From JARFVT01 sp036677425 (lineage in GTDB: Bacteria > Pseudomonadota > Alphaproteobacteria > UBA8366 > Aestuariispiraceae), in contig JARFVT010000013.1 in the NCBI GenBank assembly GCA_036677425.1, positions 248,001 through 312,000 of the forward strand: 64,000 bases of DNA, read 5' to 3'. A model generated the notes under the pieces. The model was not told the DNA's origin, searched no databases, and saw only the letters and a list, made by a program, of their open reading frames with translations. A program made the position numbers and the translations under genes. How positions within the stretch are numbered: position 1 is the stretch's first letter; each line of letters starts with the position of its first letter. This document shows, in pieces, positions 43,910 to 53,870 of the stretch.

Positions 43910-45349
43910 ATGAGCTATAAAATAAAAATTGAACAGATGCGAATAGCAGGCAAAAAAGTCGATTGCATCGATTATTTAGAGGTAAGATATCCATATACGA
44001 ATCAAGTTATCGGCACAGTGCCGCGTGGCAATGCCAGCCATGCCCGCACAGCATTTAAAATTGCCGCTGATTATAAGCCAAGTCTTAGCCGGTATGAAAG
44101 GCAAGAAATTTTATTTAAAATTGCCAATATTATTAATTCCAGAAAAGACGAATTATCAGATTTAATCACTCTTGAATCTGGTCTTTGTAAAAAAGATAGT
44201 CTGTATGAAGTTGGCCGTGCCTATGATGTTTATAGCCTTGCCGCACAACAAGCCATAATTGATGATGGCGAGATTTTTTCATGCGATATAACTCCACAGG
44301 GCAAAAACCGTAAAATTTTTACACAGCGTGAACCATTAACGGCAATATCGGCAATAACGCCGTTTAATCACCCGTTAAATATGATTTCCCATAAAATTGC
44401 ACCAGCGATTGCCACAAATAATTGCATCATTTGTAAACCAGCTGAAAAAACCCCGTTAACCGCGTTATTATTGGCGGATATTATCTATGATGCGGGCTTA
44501 CCAAAAGAAATGTTATCGATCATAACTGGGCTGCCCGGTGATTTAGGTGATGAATTTATTAGAAATGAAAATATCGAGCTAATAACCTTTACTGGTGGTG
44601 TGCCATTTGGCAAATATATTGCGGAGAATGCTGGTTATCGCCGGATAATTTTGGAATTAGGCGGCAATGCACCATTGATAGTCATGGATGATGCCGATTT
44701 AGATAAAGCCGCAGAAATGGCAGTTGCGGGCGGTACAAAAAATTCTGGACAACGCTGTACCGCCGTTAAACGGGTTTTGGTTATGGAGAATATCGCCGAT
44801 GAATTTGCAAAATTAGTAGCCTATAAAGCCAGTAAAATTAAATATGGCGATCCAATGGATTTGAATATGGATTTAGGCACGGTAATTGATGAAGAAGCGG
44901 CAATATTATTTGAAAACCGTGTTAATGATGCGGTTGATAATCATGGTGCAAAATTGCTTTATGGTAATATTCGCGATGGCGCGCTTTATTCGCCTACCGT
45001 ATTGGATAATGTGGCGTGGGATTGCCAATTGGTGATGGAAGAAACATTTGGTCCTGTTATTCCCATTATCAGATGCAAGAATATTGATGAAATTATAAAA
45101 ATTGCCAATGGTACAAAATTTGGTTTATCAACAGGCGTTTGTACCAATAATTTAAATCATATCAACCGTTTTATTGCTGAATTGCGAACTGGTACAGTGA
45201 ATATATGGGAAGTCCCCGGATATAGAATAGAAATGTCCCCATTTGGCGGCATTAAAGATTCTGGCCTTGGGTATAAAGAAGGGGTGATTGAGGCGATGAA
45301 AAGCTATACTAATGTTAAAAGCTTTTCCCTGCCGTGGCAGATGTCATGA
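43910..45349 (+). CDS. phnY: Phosphonoacetaldehyde dehydrogenase
   Basis: 479 residues from the ATG at 43910, which has GGAG 7 bases upstream; an in-frame TTG at 43898 is inside the ribosome-binding site. Aldehyde dehydrogenase with E249 (LELGGNAP) and C283 (GQRCTAVKR). Oxidises phosphonoacetaldehyde to phosphonoacetate with NAD. Placement after phnA defines the specificity. Confidence 0.92.
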   Translation: MSYKIKIEQMRIAGKKVDCIDYLEVRYPYTNQVIGTVPRGNASHARTAFKIAADYKPSLSRYERQEILFKIANIINSRKDELSDLITLESGLCKKDSLYEVGRAYDVYSLAAQQAIIDDGEIFSCDITPQGKNRKIFTQREPLTAISAITPFNHPLNMISHKIAPAIATNNCIICKPAEKTPLTALLLADIIYDAGLPKEMLSIITGLPGDLGDEFIRNENIELITFTGGVPFGKYIAENAGYRRIILELGGNAPLIVMDDADLDKAAEMAVAGGTKNSGQRCTAVKRVLVMENIADEFAKLVAYKASKIKYGDPMDLNMDLGTVIDEEAAILFENRVNDAVDNHGAKLLYGNIRDGALYSPTVLDNVAWDCQLVMEETFGPVIPIIRCKNIDEIIKIANGTKFGLSTGVCTNNLNHINRFIAELRTGTVNIWEVPGYRIEMSPFGGIKDSGLGYKEGVIEAMKSYTNVKSFSLPWQMS

Positions 45350-45367
45350 TTATAAAGGCAAGGCAAT

Positions 45368-46087
45368 CTAAATAAAACGTTCTGGGTAATCGGTGAATAT
45401 AGCATTCACGCCCCAATTAAATAATTTTCCCGCAGTTGGTTTATCATTGATCGTATAACAACGAAGCGGGCATAATTTAGCAATATCACGGGCCATATTT
45501 TCAACCAAATTAGCGGCATTACAATGCAGGGAACACGCATTAATTTCCTGCATTATATCTTGCCAATTAACGGGGATATTCTTCCATAATATGGCATGTT
45601 CATATTGCGGGAGCATTTTTTTTGATATTTTTAAGGCATCATAGGAAAAACTTGAAATTATTGGCGCGGGTGAATTTTCAGGCCATGTTAAATCATTTAA
45701 ATATTCGGCAAAAATATTAGCGGTTTTATCTTCCATTCCCTTGGTAGGCTTTATTTCTAAATTAACCCCCATGCCAGTTTCTTGCAAAAATATTATTAAT
45801 TCATCCAAACTCATTATTCGTTCGTCAATGAAATTTTGGTTAAATTTACGACCTATATCGATAGTTTTTATATCATTTAAACTTGTTGTGGCGATTAAAC
45901 GCTTATCATTTGCCAAACGCATAAAATCATCATCATGATGCAATATTATTTGCTCATCCATCGATAACATGCAATCGGTCTCAAGCCATCTTGCCCCCAT
46001 ATCATATGCCATCATGAATGCGGATTTGGTGTTTTCGGGTGCGTTGCCGCTTGCGCCGCGATGGGCAATTATTCTGGGTATATTCAT
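45368..46087 (-). CDS. Glycerophosphodiester phosphodiesterase
   Basis: 239 residues, UgpQ-like. IIAHRGASGNAPENTKSAF (catalytic His) and ETDCMLSMDEQIILHHDDD (metal ligands and second His) and NLEIKP are present. No signal peptide, so cytosolic. It hydrolyses glycerophosphodiesters to glycerol 3-phosphate and an alcohol. It is the last gene, 23 bp after phnU2, of the phosphonate uptake operon, a notable position. Confidence 0.9.
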   Translation of the reverse strand: MNIPRIIAHRGASGNAPENTKSAFMMAYDMGARWLETDCMLSMDEQIILHHDDDFMRLANDKRLIATTSLNDIKTIDIGRKFNQNFIDERIMSLDELIIFLQETGMGVNLEIKPTKGMEDKTANIFAEYLNDLTWPENSPAPIISSFSYDALKISKKMLPQYEHAILWKNIPVNWQDIMQEINACSLHCNAANLVENMARDIAKLCPLRCYTINDKPTAGKLFNWGVNAIFTDYPERFI

Positions 46088-46109
46088 AATATTCTTCTAA
46101 TCAATTTAA

Positions 46110-47834
46110 TTATCTGCGCCATGCCTGAAAATATTTTGCCATAATATGATTGATTATCATATGTAGGATACGTGCGGCAATACAACAATAGGCAATCATC
46201 ATTGCCATGGCGGCGGCGGGTGCAATATCACCCGCATCATCCATATTTAATACCGCCAATGATGCAAGGGTTGTATCGCTTGAATAAATAAATACCACGG
46301 CAGATACGGTCGTCATTGCATTTAGAAATATATACATGGCAACATCCATGATTGCGGGTGAACAAATTGGCACGCTTACCCGCATGAATGTTTTATAAAA
46401 TGGTGCTTTTAAGCTTTCGGATACGGATTCAAATTCTTTATCTAGCTGTTGTAATGCGGTGATCGATGTTAAATGGCTGACCGTATAAAAATGGGTTATG
46501 GTGGCAATAACCAAGATTGCCATTGTGCCGTAAATAAAATTAAATGGATTATCGGGGTTATTAAAGAAAAAGATATAGGAAAGACCTAATACCATGCCAG
46601 GCACGGCAAGCGGTATAATAGCAATCATTTGGAAAATCGCTCGACCGCGTTCAAAGCCATTGGATTTTTGCGTAAGATACGCACCAAAAAATATTATAAT
46701 AGTACCGAAGAATGCCGAATATGATGCCATTTCTATGGAATTATAAAAGGCATCCCAGCCGCCGCCATCCATCAAATCAAAATCGTAATTTGCCAAGGTT
46801 AAGCTTAGATTATATGGCCAAAATTCGATCAATGCGGCAAATTGCGCCATGCCGATCATTGCAATTATTATTGTGGCAATGATTGAACAGAAAATAAAGA
46901 AAATTCTATCGCGCTGTTTATCGGGTTTTGGAATTAATATAACCGCCTTTGCCGATAATAATGCCACTTGTTTTTTCTGTACTAATCGATCGACCCAGAA
47001 TGCTAAGATTGCAGGTAATAATAAAACCACCGAGACAACCGCACCCATTTGGAAATTTTGCTGGCCTATTACTTGTTTATAAATATCGGTAGCTAAGACA
47101 TTAAAATTTCCGCCAATTACCTTTGGTACGCCAAAATCAGTAAAGGCCAATGTGAATACGACAAAACTGGCACTTATCAGGCCATATTTTGCCCCCGGTA
47201 ATGTAACCGTGAAGAATATTTTAATTTTACTGGTGCGTAATGATTCTGCGGCCTCATACAGCCTTGAATCGGTAATTGCCAATGCGGTTATTACAATCAT
47301 TAATGCATGCGGAAATATCCAATAGCTTGACCCAATGATAATGCCAATCGGGCCATAGATGCTACTGCCCATTAATAAATCTTTGGCAACGCCTTGATTA
47401 CCAAACCAATAAACCAGTGATATACCAGATAATAATGATGGTGTTAATAACGGAATAAGGGCGATTAATTTAAAAAACATCTTGAATGGAATACAGGTTC
47501 TAGTTAAGGCATAGCCATATAAAAACGAGGTTATTAAAATTATAATCGACGATATAATGGCAATATTAAAGCTGTTATATATTGAATTGAAAAGTGCGGG
47601 AGTATTAAAAAATACTAGATAATTGGCAAAACCAATGAATGTTGCATCCTTATCTTCAAATGATTTTGATAACATGGTATAAAGCGGTAATATTATCGCT
47701 ATTAATAAAAAAAGTCCAATAATGCCCATGGCGATACGCATTATCCAATCATCGCGGCTTATTTTTGGCTTTACGATTTTTGGCTTTATTATGTTGGGCT
47801 TTATATTATTATGGCCTGTTGTTATATGGCTCAT
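46110..47834 (-). CDS. phnU2: 2-aminoethylphosphonate ABC transporter permease (double)
   Basis: About 574 residues from the ATG at 47834 just after the ATPase stop; the frame extends 7 codons into the ATPase gene. It is two permease halves in tandem, each with about six membrane segments and an EAA-type loop (YEAAESLRTSKIKIFFTVTL; FESVSESLKAPFYKTFMRVS). Fused FbpB-like layout matches the TIGR03262 family of AEP transporters. Forms the inner-membrane channel with PhnT2. Confidence 0.87.
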   Translation of the reverse strand: MSHITTGHNNIKPNIIKPKIVKPKISRDDWIMRIAMGIIGLFLLIAIILPLYTMLSKSFEDKDATFIGFANYLVFFNTPALFNSIYNSFNIAIISSIIILITSFLYGYALTRTCIPFKMFFKLIALIPLLTPSLLSGISLVYWFGNQGVAKDLLMGSSIYGPIGIIIGSSYWIFPHALMIVITALAITDSRLYEAAESLRTSKIKIFFTVTLPGAKYGLISASFVVFTLAFTDFGVPKVIGGNFNVLATDIYKQVIGQQNFQMGAVVSVVLLLPAILAFWVDRLVQKKQVALLSAKAVILIPKPDKQRDRIFFIFCSIIATIIIAMIGMAQFAALIEFWPYNLSLTLANYDFDLMDGGGWDAFYNSIEMASYSAFFGTIIIFFGAYLTQKSNGFERGRAIFQMIAIIPLAVPGMVLGLSYIFFFNNPDNPFNFIYGTMAILVIATITHFYTVSHLTSITALQQLDKEFESVSESLKAPFYKTFMRVSVPICSPAIMDVAMYIFLNAMTTVSAVVFIYSSDTTLASLAVLNMDDAGDIAPAAAMAMMIAYCCIAARILHMIINHIMAKYFQAWRR

Positions 47835-47835
47835 A

Positions 47836-48921
47836 TCATTTATTTTCCGCTGCAAATAGGGTTATATTGCTTTCTGGCAGGCGGATATAAATTTTATTGC
47901 CAATTTTTAATTCGACTCGTCTTGATAGATTTATCGAAAAATCAGCCTCGATAATATGATCATTTAACGCTGCACCCGATAAGTCGCAACGGAAGAATGA
48001 GCCTAAAAATTCAATTTCATCTAATTTAAGCTTAACGGCATTATCGCTATAATTATTATCTTCAATGACGGTTATATCTTCGGGTCTGATGGCAATTTTA
48101 ACTTTATCACCAATTTTAAAACCAACGGTCTGGCAAGATATATTGGTGCTATCATTTATTTTTACCATGTTATCGTTGGTAACTATCCCATCAATAAAAT
48201 TCATCCTGCCGATAAAACCAGCAACGAATGCGGTTGCTGGTTTACGATAAATTTCTATCGGGCTGCCAATTTGTTCGATTATTCCATCATTCATAACAAC
48301 GATGCGATCTGCCATTGTCAGGGCTTCTTCTTGGTCATGGGTAACCATGATAGTTGTGATGCCAAGCTTATGTTGTAATTGTTTAATTTCATGGCGTAAA
48401 TGAGTGCGGACACGGGCATCTAATGCCGATAATGGTTCGTCTAATAATAATAAACCAGGGTTGGTGGCAATGGCGCGTGCCAATGCGACCCGTTGTTGTT
48501 GCCCACCAGATAATTGAGCAGGATATTTTAATTCTTGATCTAGTAGGCCAACGGTCGATAGTAATTCGTTAACTCTGATCTTTATATCACCCTTTGGCAT
48601 TTTACGGTTTTCTAAGCCATAGGCGATATTTTTATAAATCGTCATATTGGGAAATAATGCGTATGATTGAAAGACAATGCCAAAATCACGTTCGCTGGCG
48701 GGCAGGGATGAAATATCTTTGCCAGCTTGGAATATTTTACCATGGGTTTGAATATCAAGACCAGCAATGGCGCGTAATAATGTGGTTTTACCACAGCCAG
48801 ATGGCCCCAAAAAACAAATAAATTCACCCTCATTAACATTGATTGATACATCGTTAAGGGCGGTGAAATCACCAAATTTCTTTATTATATTTTTAATTTT
48901 TAGATATTCATTGCCCGACAT
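47836..48921 (-). CDS. phnT2: 2-aminoethylphosphonate ABC transporter ATP-binding protein
   Basis: 361 residues from the ATG at 48921 with AGGA 8 bases upstream. Walker A GPSGCGKTTL, signature LSGGQQQRVALARA, Walker B LLLLDEPLSALD, switch His in VTHDQEEA, and a C-terminal TOBE domain (KIGDKVKIAIRPEDITV). Drives import with PhnU2. A hairpin at 48970 separates it from the binding-protein gene. Confidence 0.9.
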   Translation of the reverse strand: MSGNEYLKIKNIIKKFGDFTALNDVSINVNEGEFICFLGPSGCGKTTLLRAIAGLDIQTHGKIFQAGKDISSLPASERDFGIVFQSYALFPNMTIYKNIAYGLENRKMPKGDIKIRVNELLSTVGLLDQELKYPAQLSGGQQQRVALARAIATNPGLLLLDEPLSALDARVRTHLRHEIKQLQHKLGITTIMVTHDQEEALTMADRIVVMNDGIIEQIGSPIEIYRKPATAFVAGFIGRMNFIDGIVTNDNMVKINDSTNISCQTVGFKIGDKVKIAIRPEDITVIEDNNYSDNAVKLKLDEIEFLGSFFRCDLSGAALNDHIIEADFSINLSRRVELKIGNKIYIRLPESNITLFAAENK

Positions 48922-48969
48922 GTAATATTTCCTGTTTAACAATTAATTAAGATATTATTTTAAAAATAG

Positions 48970-49008
48970 CTCCCCGAATATAATATTCATATAAATATAT
49001 ATTCGGAG
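48970..49008 (-). terminator. Hairpin between phnS2 and phnT2
   Basis: In the minus-strand transcript CTCCGAATATA pairs with TATATTCGGGGAG around an AT-rich loop, followed by CTATTTTTAAAA. It lies 33 bp past the phnS2 stop, within a clear operon. Likely partial terminator or mRNA-stabilising hairpin that keeps binding-protein levels high. Confidence 0.6.
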
Positions 49009-49040
49009 ATGCTAAAAACCATTAAACTTACAGGCTTAAT

Positions 49041-50081
49041 TTAGCTTTTTGGTTCTGATTTTGCGTCATAACGCCTTTGCCATTCGGCAAGAATCTTTTT
49101 ACGATTGCTTGCCGCATATTCAAAATCATTATCGATCATTGCGTCGCTTATATTTGCGGGAAAGAATTTAACTGGTTTGGCAATGCCAGGATATGCAACA
49201 ACTGCATAGCCTGTATTATACATTTCATTGGCGATTTTTGTGATGGTAAAATCAACCAGTTTTTGTGCGGCAGCTAATTTTTTAGTGCCTTTAATAATTG
49301 CCGTTGCTTCCATATCCCAACCAACGCCTTCGGTTGGTATTATTATATCGATCGGCGCGCCTTTTGCCTTGGATTTTGCGCCACGGAAGGCAAAGCTAAT
49401 ACCGATAGTTGTTTCACCGCTTGCTGCTTGTTTACATGGTTTAGAACCAGAATGGGTATACCATGCGATGTTTTTATGCAGGCCATCCATGAATTTCCAG
49501 CCATCTTTCTCGCCAAATATTTGCAACCATGATGACACATCAAGAAAACCCGTTCCAGACGAGCTGGGATTAGGCATGACCACATGGCCTTTATAAATTG
49601 GTTTGGCTAAATCTTGCCAGCTTGTGGGGATAGGCAGGTTATTTTTTTCCGCCTCAACCCTATTAACGCAAACAGCGGCGATCCATGCGTCCATTCCCAC
49701 CCATGATGGCGGATTTGCGCTATCCACAAATTTTTTGCTTAAATTATTAACGCCTTCGGGTGCATATGCATCTAATAATCCTTCGGCTTTTAATAACATT
49801 AGTGATGTGGCTGCCAAACCCCATATTACATCGGCTTGTGGATTATTTTTTTCTGCTAAAAGCTTTGCGGTTACAACGCCCGTTGAATCACGAACCCATT
49901 TAATTTCAATATCTGGGTTGACCTTATTAAATGCCTTGGCATATTTTTTAAGATCTTCAGCTTCAATCGCCGTATATACGGTTAATGTTTCGGCAATCAC
50001 GGCTGTAATTGATATTGTTGCCGCAGCAGATATTACCGCAATTCCAAGCAATATATTTGTAACTGGTTTATTATATTTCAT
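49041..50081 (-). CDS. phnS2: 2-aminoethylphosphonate-binding periplasmic protein
   Basis: 346 residues from the ATG at 50081 (CAGGAAAAAT upstream); the frame extends further but that part is not a signal peptide. Residues 1-30 form a signal peptide ending AVIAE. Type II extracellular solute-binding protein of the iron(III)/AEP group: LTVYTAIEAEDLKKYAKAFN, NPQADVIWGLAATSL, SSSGTGFLDVSSWLQIFG. Matches the TIGR03261 family, supported by the phnWAY genes opposite. Confidence 0.88.
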   Translation of the reverse strand: MKYNKPVTNILLGIAVISAAATISITAVIAETLTVYTAIEAEDLKKYAKAFNKVNPDIEIKWVRDSTGVVTAKLLAEKNNPQADVIWGLAATSLMLLKAEGLLDAYAPEGVNNLSKKFVDSANPPSWVGMDAWIAAVCVNRVEAEKNNLPIPTSWQDLAKPIYKGHVVMPNPSSSGTGFLDVSSWLQIFGEKDGWKFMDGLHKNIAWYTHSGSKPCKQAASGETTIGISFAFRGAKSKAKGAPIDIIIPTEGVGWDMEATAIIKGTKKLAAAQKLVDFTITKIANEMYNTGYAVVAYPGIAKPVKFFPANISDAMIDNDFEYAASNRKKILAEWQRRYDAKSEPKS

Positions 50082-50243
50082 TATAATTTTTCCTGTTGTT
50101 AAATTTATATGACCAATTTTAAAAAGCATTATTTGTTTTTGCAATTGATTATTTTGCTATCTATGATTATTCATGGTCATATTTATTAAACCATAACTGG
50201 ATAAGTTATGCGAATTATTATTTTGTTATAAATGAGTGTTTTT

Positions 50244-51236
50244 TTATATATAGCCCATTCGCCAAGCAAAACTAGTCATATATGCCATATATAATGTGAT
50301 TAATATAGCACCATCAAAATGGCATAATTTACGATTTTTATTTAATAATGGAATAAGAACTAATGCTGCTGCCATCATCACCCAAATATCAAAATCTCTA
50401 ATATCTGTAGCGATTTCTATTGGGCTTATCATGGCGGTAATGCCAAGAATAGAGAATATATTAAATAGACAAGAACCAATAATATTACCAATGGCAACAT
50501 CGGTATGGCGGCGCATGGCGGCAACAACGGTTGTGGCCAATTCTGGCAATGATGTGCCAATGGAAACAATTGTTAGGCCAATTATAGTATCAGGAATATT
50601 ATATGACTGGGCGATATTAACCGCACCAAGCACCAATATATGCGCCCCGCTAACAAGCAAAACAAGGCCAGTAATGATATAAAATATCGACATCATTGTG
50701 GTGGCGGGTTTTCCGCTTATTTCTTCGGCTTCGCGGATATGTAAATCTGCAGTTTCGTTATTAATAGCAATATTATTTTTAGCAGCTTGAGATGATTTTC
50801 TATCACAATAATATGACCAGACGATAAATATTATTAATATCGCCAGCATGATTGCGCCGTGCCATGGCTGTATCACACCAATTCTAGCTAATATAAATAA
50901 TATGCTAAAGGCAAAAAGCATCATTAACCCATCGCGTTTTAATGCTTCTGGTGAACAAATTAATGGGCATATCATTGCGCCAACGCCCAATATTAACAAT
51001 AAATTGGAAATATTGCTGCCAACCACATTACCAATGGCAAGCCCTTGTTGACCTGAAAGGGTTGCCTGAATTGTTACAACTAATTCCGGTGCTGATGTGC
51101 CAAAACCAATAATGGTTAAACCAATTATTGCTGGTGATACGCCCAAGCGTTTTGCAAGACTAACCGCGCCATGTAATGATGCTTCGCCGCCGATAAAAAG
51201 CGCAATCAAGCCTGCAAATATAAATAACCAATCCAT
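50244..51236 (-). CDS. Calcium/sodium antiporter, YrbG-like
   Basis: 330 residues with about ten membrane segments in two halves. The alpha repeats GFGTSAPELVVT with GNVVGSNISNLLLILG, and SIGTSLPELATT with GNIIGSCLFNIFSILG, are the CaCA family ion site. Inner membrane. Exchanges calcium (or another divalent ion) for sodium or protons. Stands alone with AT-rich flanks. Confidence 0.9.
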   Translation of the reverse strand: MDWLFIFAGLIALFIGGEASLHGAVSLAKRLGVSPAIIGLTIIGFGTSAPELVVTIQATLSGQQGLAIGNVVGSNISNLLLILGVGAMICPLICSPEALKRDGLMMLFAFSILFILARIGVIQPWHGAIMLAILIIFIVWSYYCDRKSSQAAKNNIAINNETADLHIREAEEISGKPATTMMSIFYIITGLVLLVSGAHILVLGAVNIAQSYNIPDTIIGLTIVSIGTSLPELATTVVAAMRRHTDVAIGNIIGSCLFNIFSILGITAMISPIEIATDIRDFDIWVMMAAALVLIPLLNKNRKLCHFDGAILITLYMAYMTSFAWRMGYI

Positions 51237-51491
51237 AAATTATAGCCCAATTTAATAGTTCAAAATAATATTGATCATATAAATTTAATCACACCATTTA
51301 AATGCAACAAAATATTAACGTAAATCATATGGTTAAATATGTGATATTTGCTTTATAGTCAATTTTGCAAGCGACTTTTATTTAAATCTTTTAAATTTTA
51401 CTTATATATGAAATATATAAACTAATTATAAATATATAAATTGACTATAAATATATATTTTCTATTTTTAAAAATTAAGAAAGATTGCGTA

Positions 51492-53177
51492 ATGTCAGCC
51501 AGCATGATTCTCATAAATCTACTTGGGGCCGTTGCCCTGTTGTTATGGGGTATGCGGATGGTGCGTACGGGTGTGCAACGTGCATATGGTGGGCATTTAC
51601 GGAAATTTTTAAGCCGCTGGTTATCCAATAGATTTGCCGCATTTGTTGCGGGTTTTGGCGTTACCAGCTTATTACAAAGCAGTACGGCAACTTGTCTTAT
51701 GACGGCGGATTTTGCCGCGCGAGGATTTGTTGGCTTATCGGTTGCATTGGCGATAATGTTGGGTGCAGATGTGGGGACAAGCATCGTTGCTCAAATATTC
51801 AGCTTAGATATTTCATGGCTATCGCCCATATTAATATTATTGGGATTTATTATTTTCTCATCAAGCGAGACTAAGAAGAATAAAAGCATTGCCCGTGTTA
51901 TTTTAGGGCTTGGCTTAGTTTTGATGGCATTGAAATTAATCGTTGGAATTTCTGAACCGTTGCGGGATTCGCCAACCATTTTAATGGTTATATCCGCCCT
52001 TGACGGTGAACCATTATTGGCATTGATAATTGCGGCAATTTTAACATGGGCGGCGCATTCAAGTCTGGCGATTGTTTTGCTGGTTTGTTCGCTTGCGGCG
52101 ACTGGTTCAATTGCTTTACCATTGGCGATGGTGCTTGTGCTTGGTGCAAATATCGGCGGGGCATTGCCGCCAATCATCGCAACGCTTAACGCTGCGCCAT
52201 CGGGCAAGCGTGTGGCCTTTGGCAATGGCTTATTTAAAATTTGTGGCGTGTTAATGGCCTTGCCATTATTAGGGTTAATTCAACCTATTTTGATTGATTT
52301 TGACCCTGACCCCGTGCGTGCTTTGGTTAATTTGCATACGGGTTTTAATATTGCCATTGCTATTATTTTTCTACCGCTAACGGGCATTATTGGTAAATTA
52401 ATGACAAAATTAATTGTGGATGAAAAAAATGATGCGGGCGAATTAACCGTGCGCTATCTGGATATATCGATGCCAATCGATGTGGGAATTGGGTTTGGCA
52501 ATGCGGCGCGTGAAGTTCTACGCATGGGTGATGTTCTTGATGATATGTTGCGCCAATCATTTGCAATGATGCATAGCGGCGACAAGGCGCAATTACAGCA
52601 AATTGCCTTATATGATGATAAGGTCGATGCGCTTTATGAAGCAGTAAAAATATATTTAAATGAAATAAGAAAAGAACCATTAGACGACGCGGAAAGCAGA
52701 CGTTGCGGCGATATCATGGCTTTTTGTACTAATTTGGAACATATTGGCGATATTATTGATAAAAACCTGCTTGATACCGCAGCAAAACGTATGCGTAAGC
52801 AATTAAATTTCTCTGCCGAGGGTTTAAAGGAATTAGAAGCTATACATCAACGCGTCCATGAGAATTTACATCTTGCCATGGCGGTATTTATTTCTGGTGA
52901 AAAACATATGGCGCGTAAATTGATGCATGAAAAAGAAGCCTTTAGAAAATTAGAACATAGCGCTTCTGATAGCCATATGGCGCGGTTTCAACAAGGTAAG
53001 CCCGAAACATTACAAACATCATCATTGCATTTGGATATAATTCGTGATTTAAAACGCATCAATTCGCATTTAACATCGGTTGCTTATCCAATTTTGGAAC
53101 AGGCAGGGGAATTACGCTCGTCGCGAATGCGCGAGAATAAAAATAATCAAGAAAATAAAAGCAATAACGATGGATAA
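51492..53177 (+). CDS. Na/Pi cotransporter family protein with PhoU domain
   Basis: 561 residues from the ATG at 51492 (GAAAG upstream); the frame begins earlier at a TTG without a site. Nine or so membrane segments with the two QSS-type repeats (LLQSSTATCLM, AAHSSLAIVLL) of the NptA/YjbB family, followed from about 350 by a PhoU-like helical domain (VLRMGDVLDDMLRQSFAMM). YjbB in E. coli exports phosphate. Overlaps azlC by 8 bp. Confidence 0.87.
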   Translation: MSASMILINLLGAVALLLWGMRMVRTGVQRAYGGHLRKFLSRWLSNRFAAFVAGFGVTSLLQSSTATCLMTADFAARGFVGLSVALAIMLGADVGTSIVAQIFSLDISWLSPILILLGFIIFSSSETKKNKSIARVILGLGLVLMALKLIVGISEPLRDSPTILMVISALDGEPLLALIIAAILTWAAHSSLAIVLLVCSLAATGSIALPLAMVLVLGANIGGALPPIIATLNAAPSGKRVAFGNGLFKICGVLMALPLLGLIQPILIDFDPDPVRALVNLHTGFNIAIAIIFLPLTGIIGKLMTKLIVDEKNDAGELTVRYLDISMPIDVGIGFGNAAREVLRMGDVLDDMLRQSFAMMHSGDKAQLQQIALYDDKVDALYEAVKIYLNEIRKEPLDDAESRRCGDIMAFCTNLEHIGDIIDKNLLDTAAKRMRKQLNFSAEGLKELEAIHQRVHENLHLAMAVFISGEKHMARKLMHEKEAFRKLEHSASDSHMARFQQGKPETLQTSSLHLDIIRDLKRINSHLTSVAYPILEQAGELRSSRMRENKNNQENKSNNDG

Positions 53178-53859
53178 AAATATAAATTTTAAACATGGCC
53201 TCGTTGATATGTTGCCGATGACCATTGCATCTATTCCATTTGGTTTGATGGTTGGCGCATTGGCAGCACAAAAAGGCCTCGATGGCTGGCAAATATTAAT
53301 GATGAGCGCATTTGTCTATGCTGGTGCATCACAATTTATGGCACTTGATATGTGGTCAACCCCTGTTGCCATATGGGCAGTAATTGGTGCAACCGCATTG
53401 ATAAATTTACGCCATATTATGATGGGCGCGGCGTTGAGAGCGCATATATATCACCTGCCATCCTATATAAAATGGCCATATATATATTTAATGTCGGACG
53501 AAGCATGGGCGACGGGTATTAAGGCATCGGCAAAGAATAAATTAACCCCCGCCTATGTACTGGGAGTTTTAATACCATTTTATTTTATTTGGGTATTTTC
53601 ATCATTAATTGGTCAGGCATTTGGCAATCTTATTAATGATCCCGCAAAATATGGTTTTGATTTTGTTTTTACCGCCGTATTTATCGCCATGACAATGGGT
53701 TTTTGGCAGGCAAATCGCCACAGCATGGCCTTGGTTGTTGCGGCGATAAGCGCGGTTTTAAGTTATCATTATATCGGCGGTGTTTGGCATATATTCATTG
53801 GCGGGTTATTAGGGACAATAACGGCGGCAATCATGGTAAAACCTGAAGAATTAAATTAG
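53170..53859 (+). CDS. azlC: AzlC-type branched-chain amino acid exporter subunit
   Basis: 229 residues from the ATG at 53170, which overlaps the preceding stop (ATGGATAA). GLVDMLPMTIASIPFGLMVG, AFVYAGASQFMAL and INLRHIMMGAAL are AzlC signatures. Forms a membrane exporter with the small AzlD subunit that follows. Confidence 0.9.
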   Translation: MDKNINFKHGLVDMLPMTIASIPFGLMVGALAAQKGLDGWQILMMSAFVYAGASQFMALDMWSTPVAIWAVIGATALINLRHIMMGAALRAHIYHLPSYIKWPYIYLMSDEAWATGIKASAKNKLTPAYVLGVLIPFYFIWVFSSLIGQAFGNLINDPAKYGFDFVFTAVFIAMTMGFWQANRHSMALVVAAISAVLSYHYIGGVWHIFIGGLLGTITAAIMVKPEELN

Positions 53860-53870
53860 CGTTAGATGTT

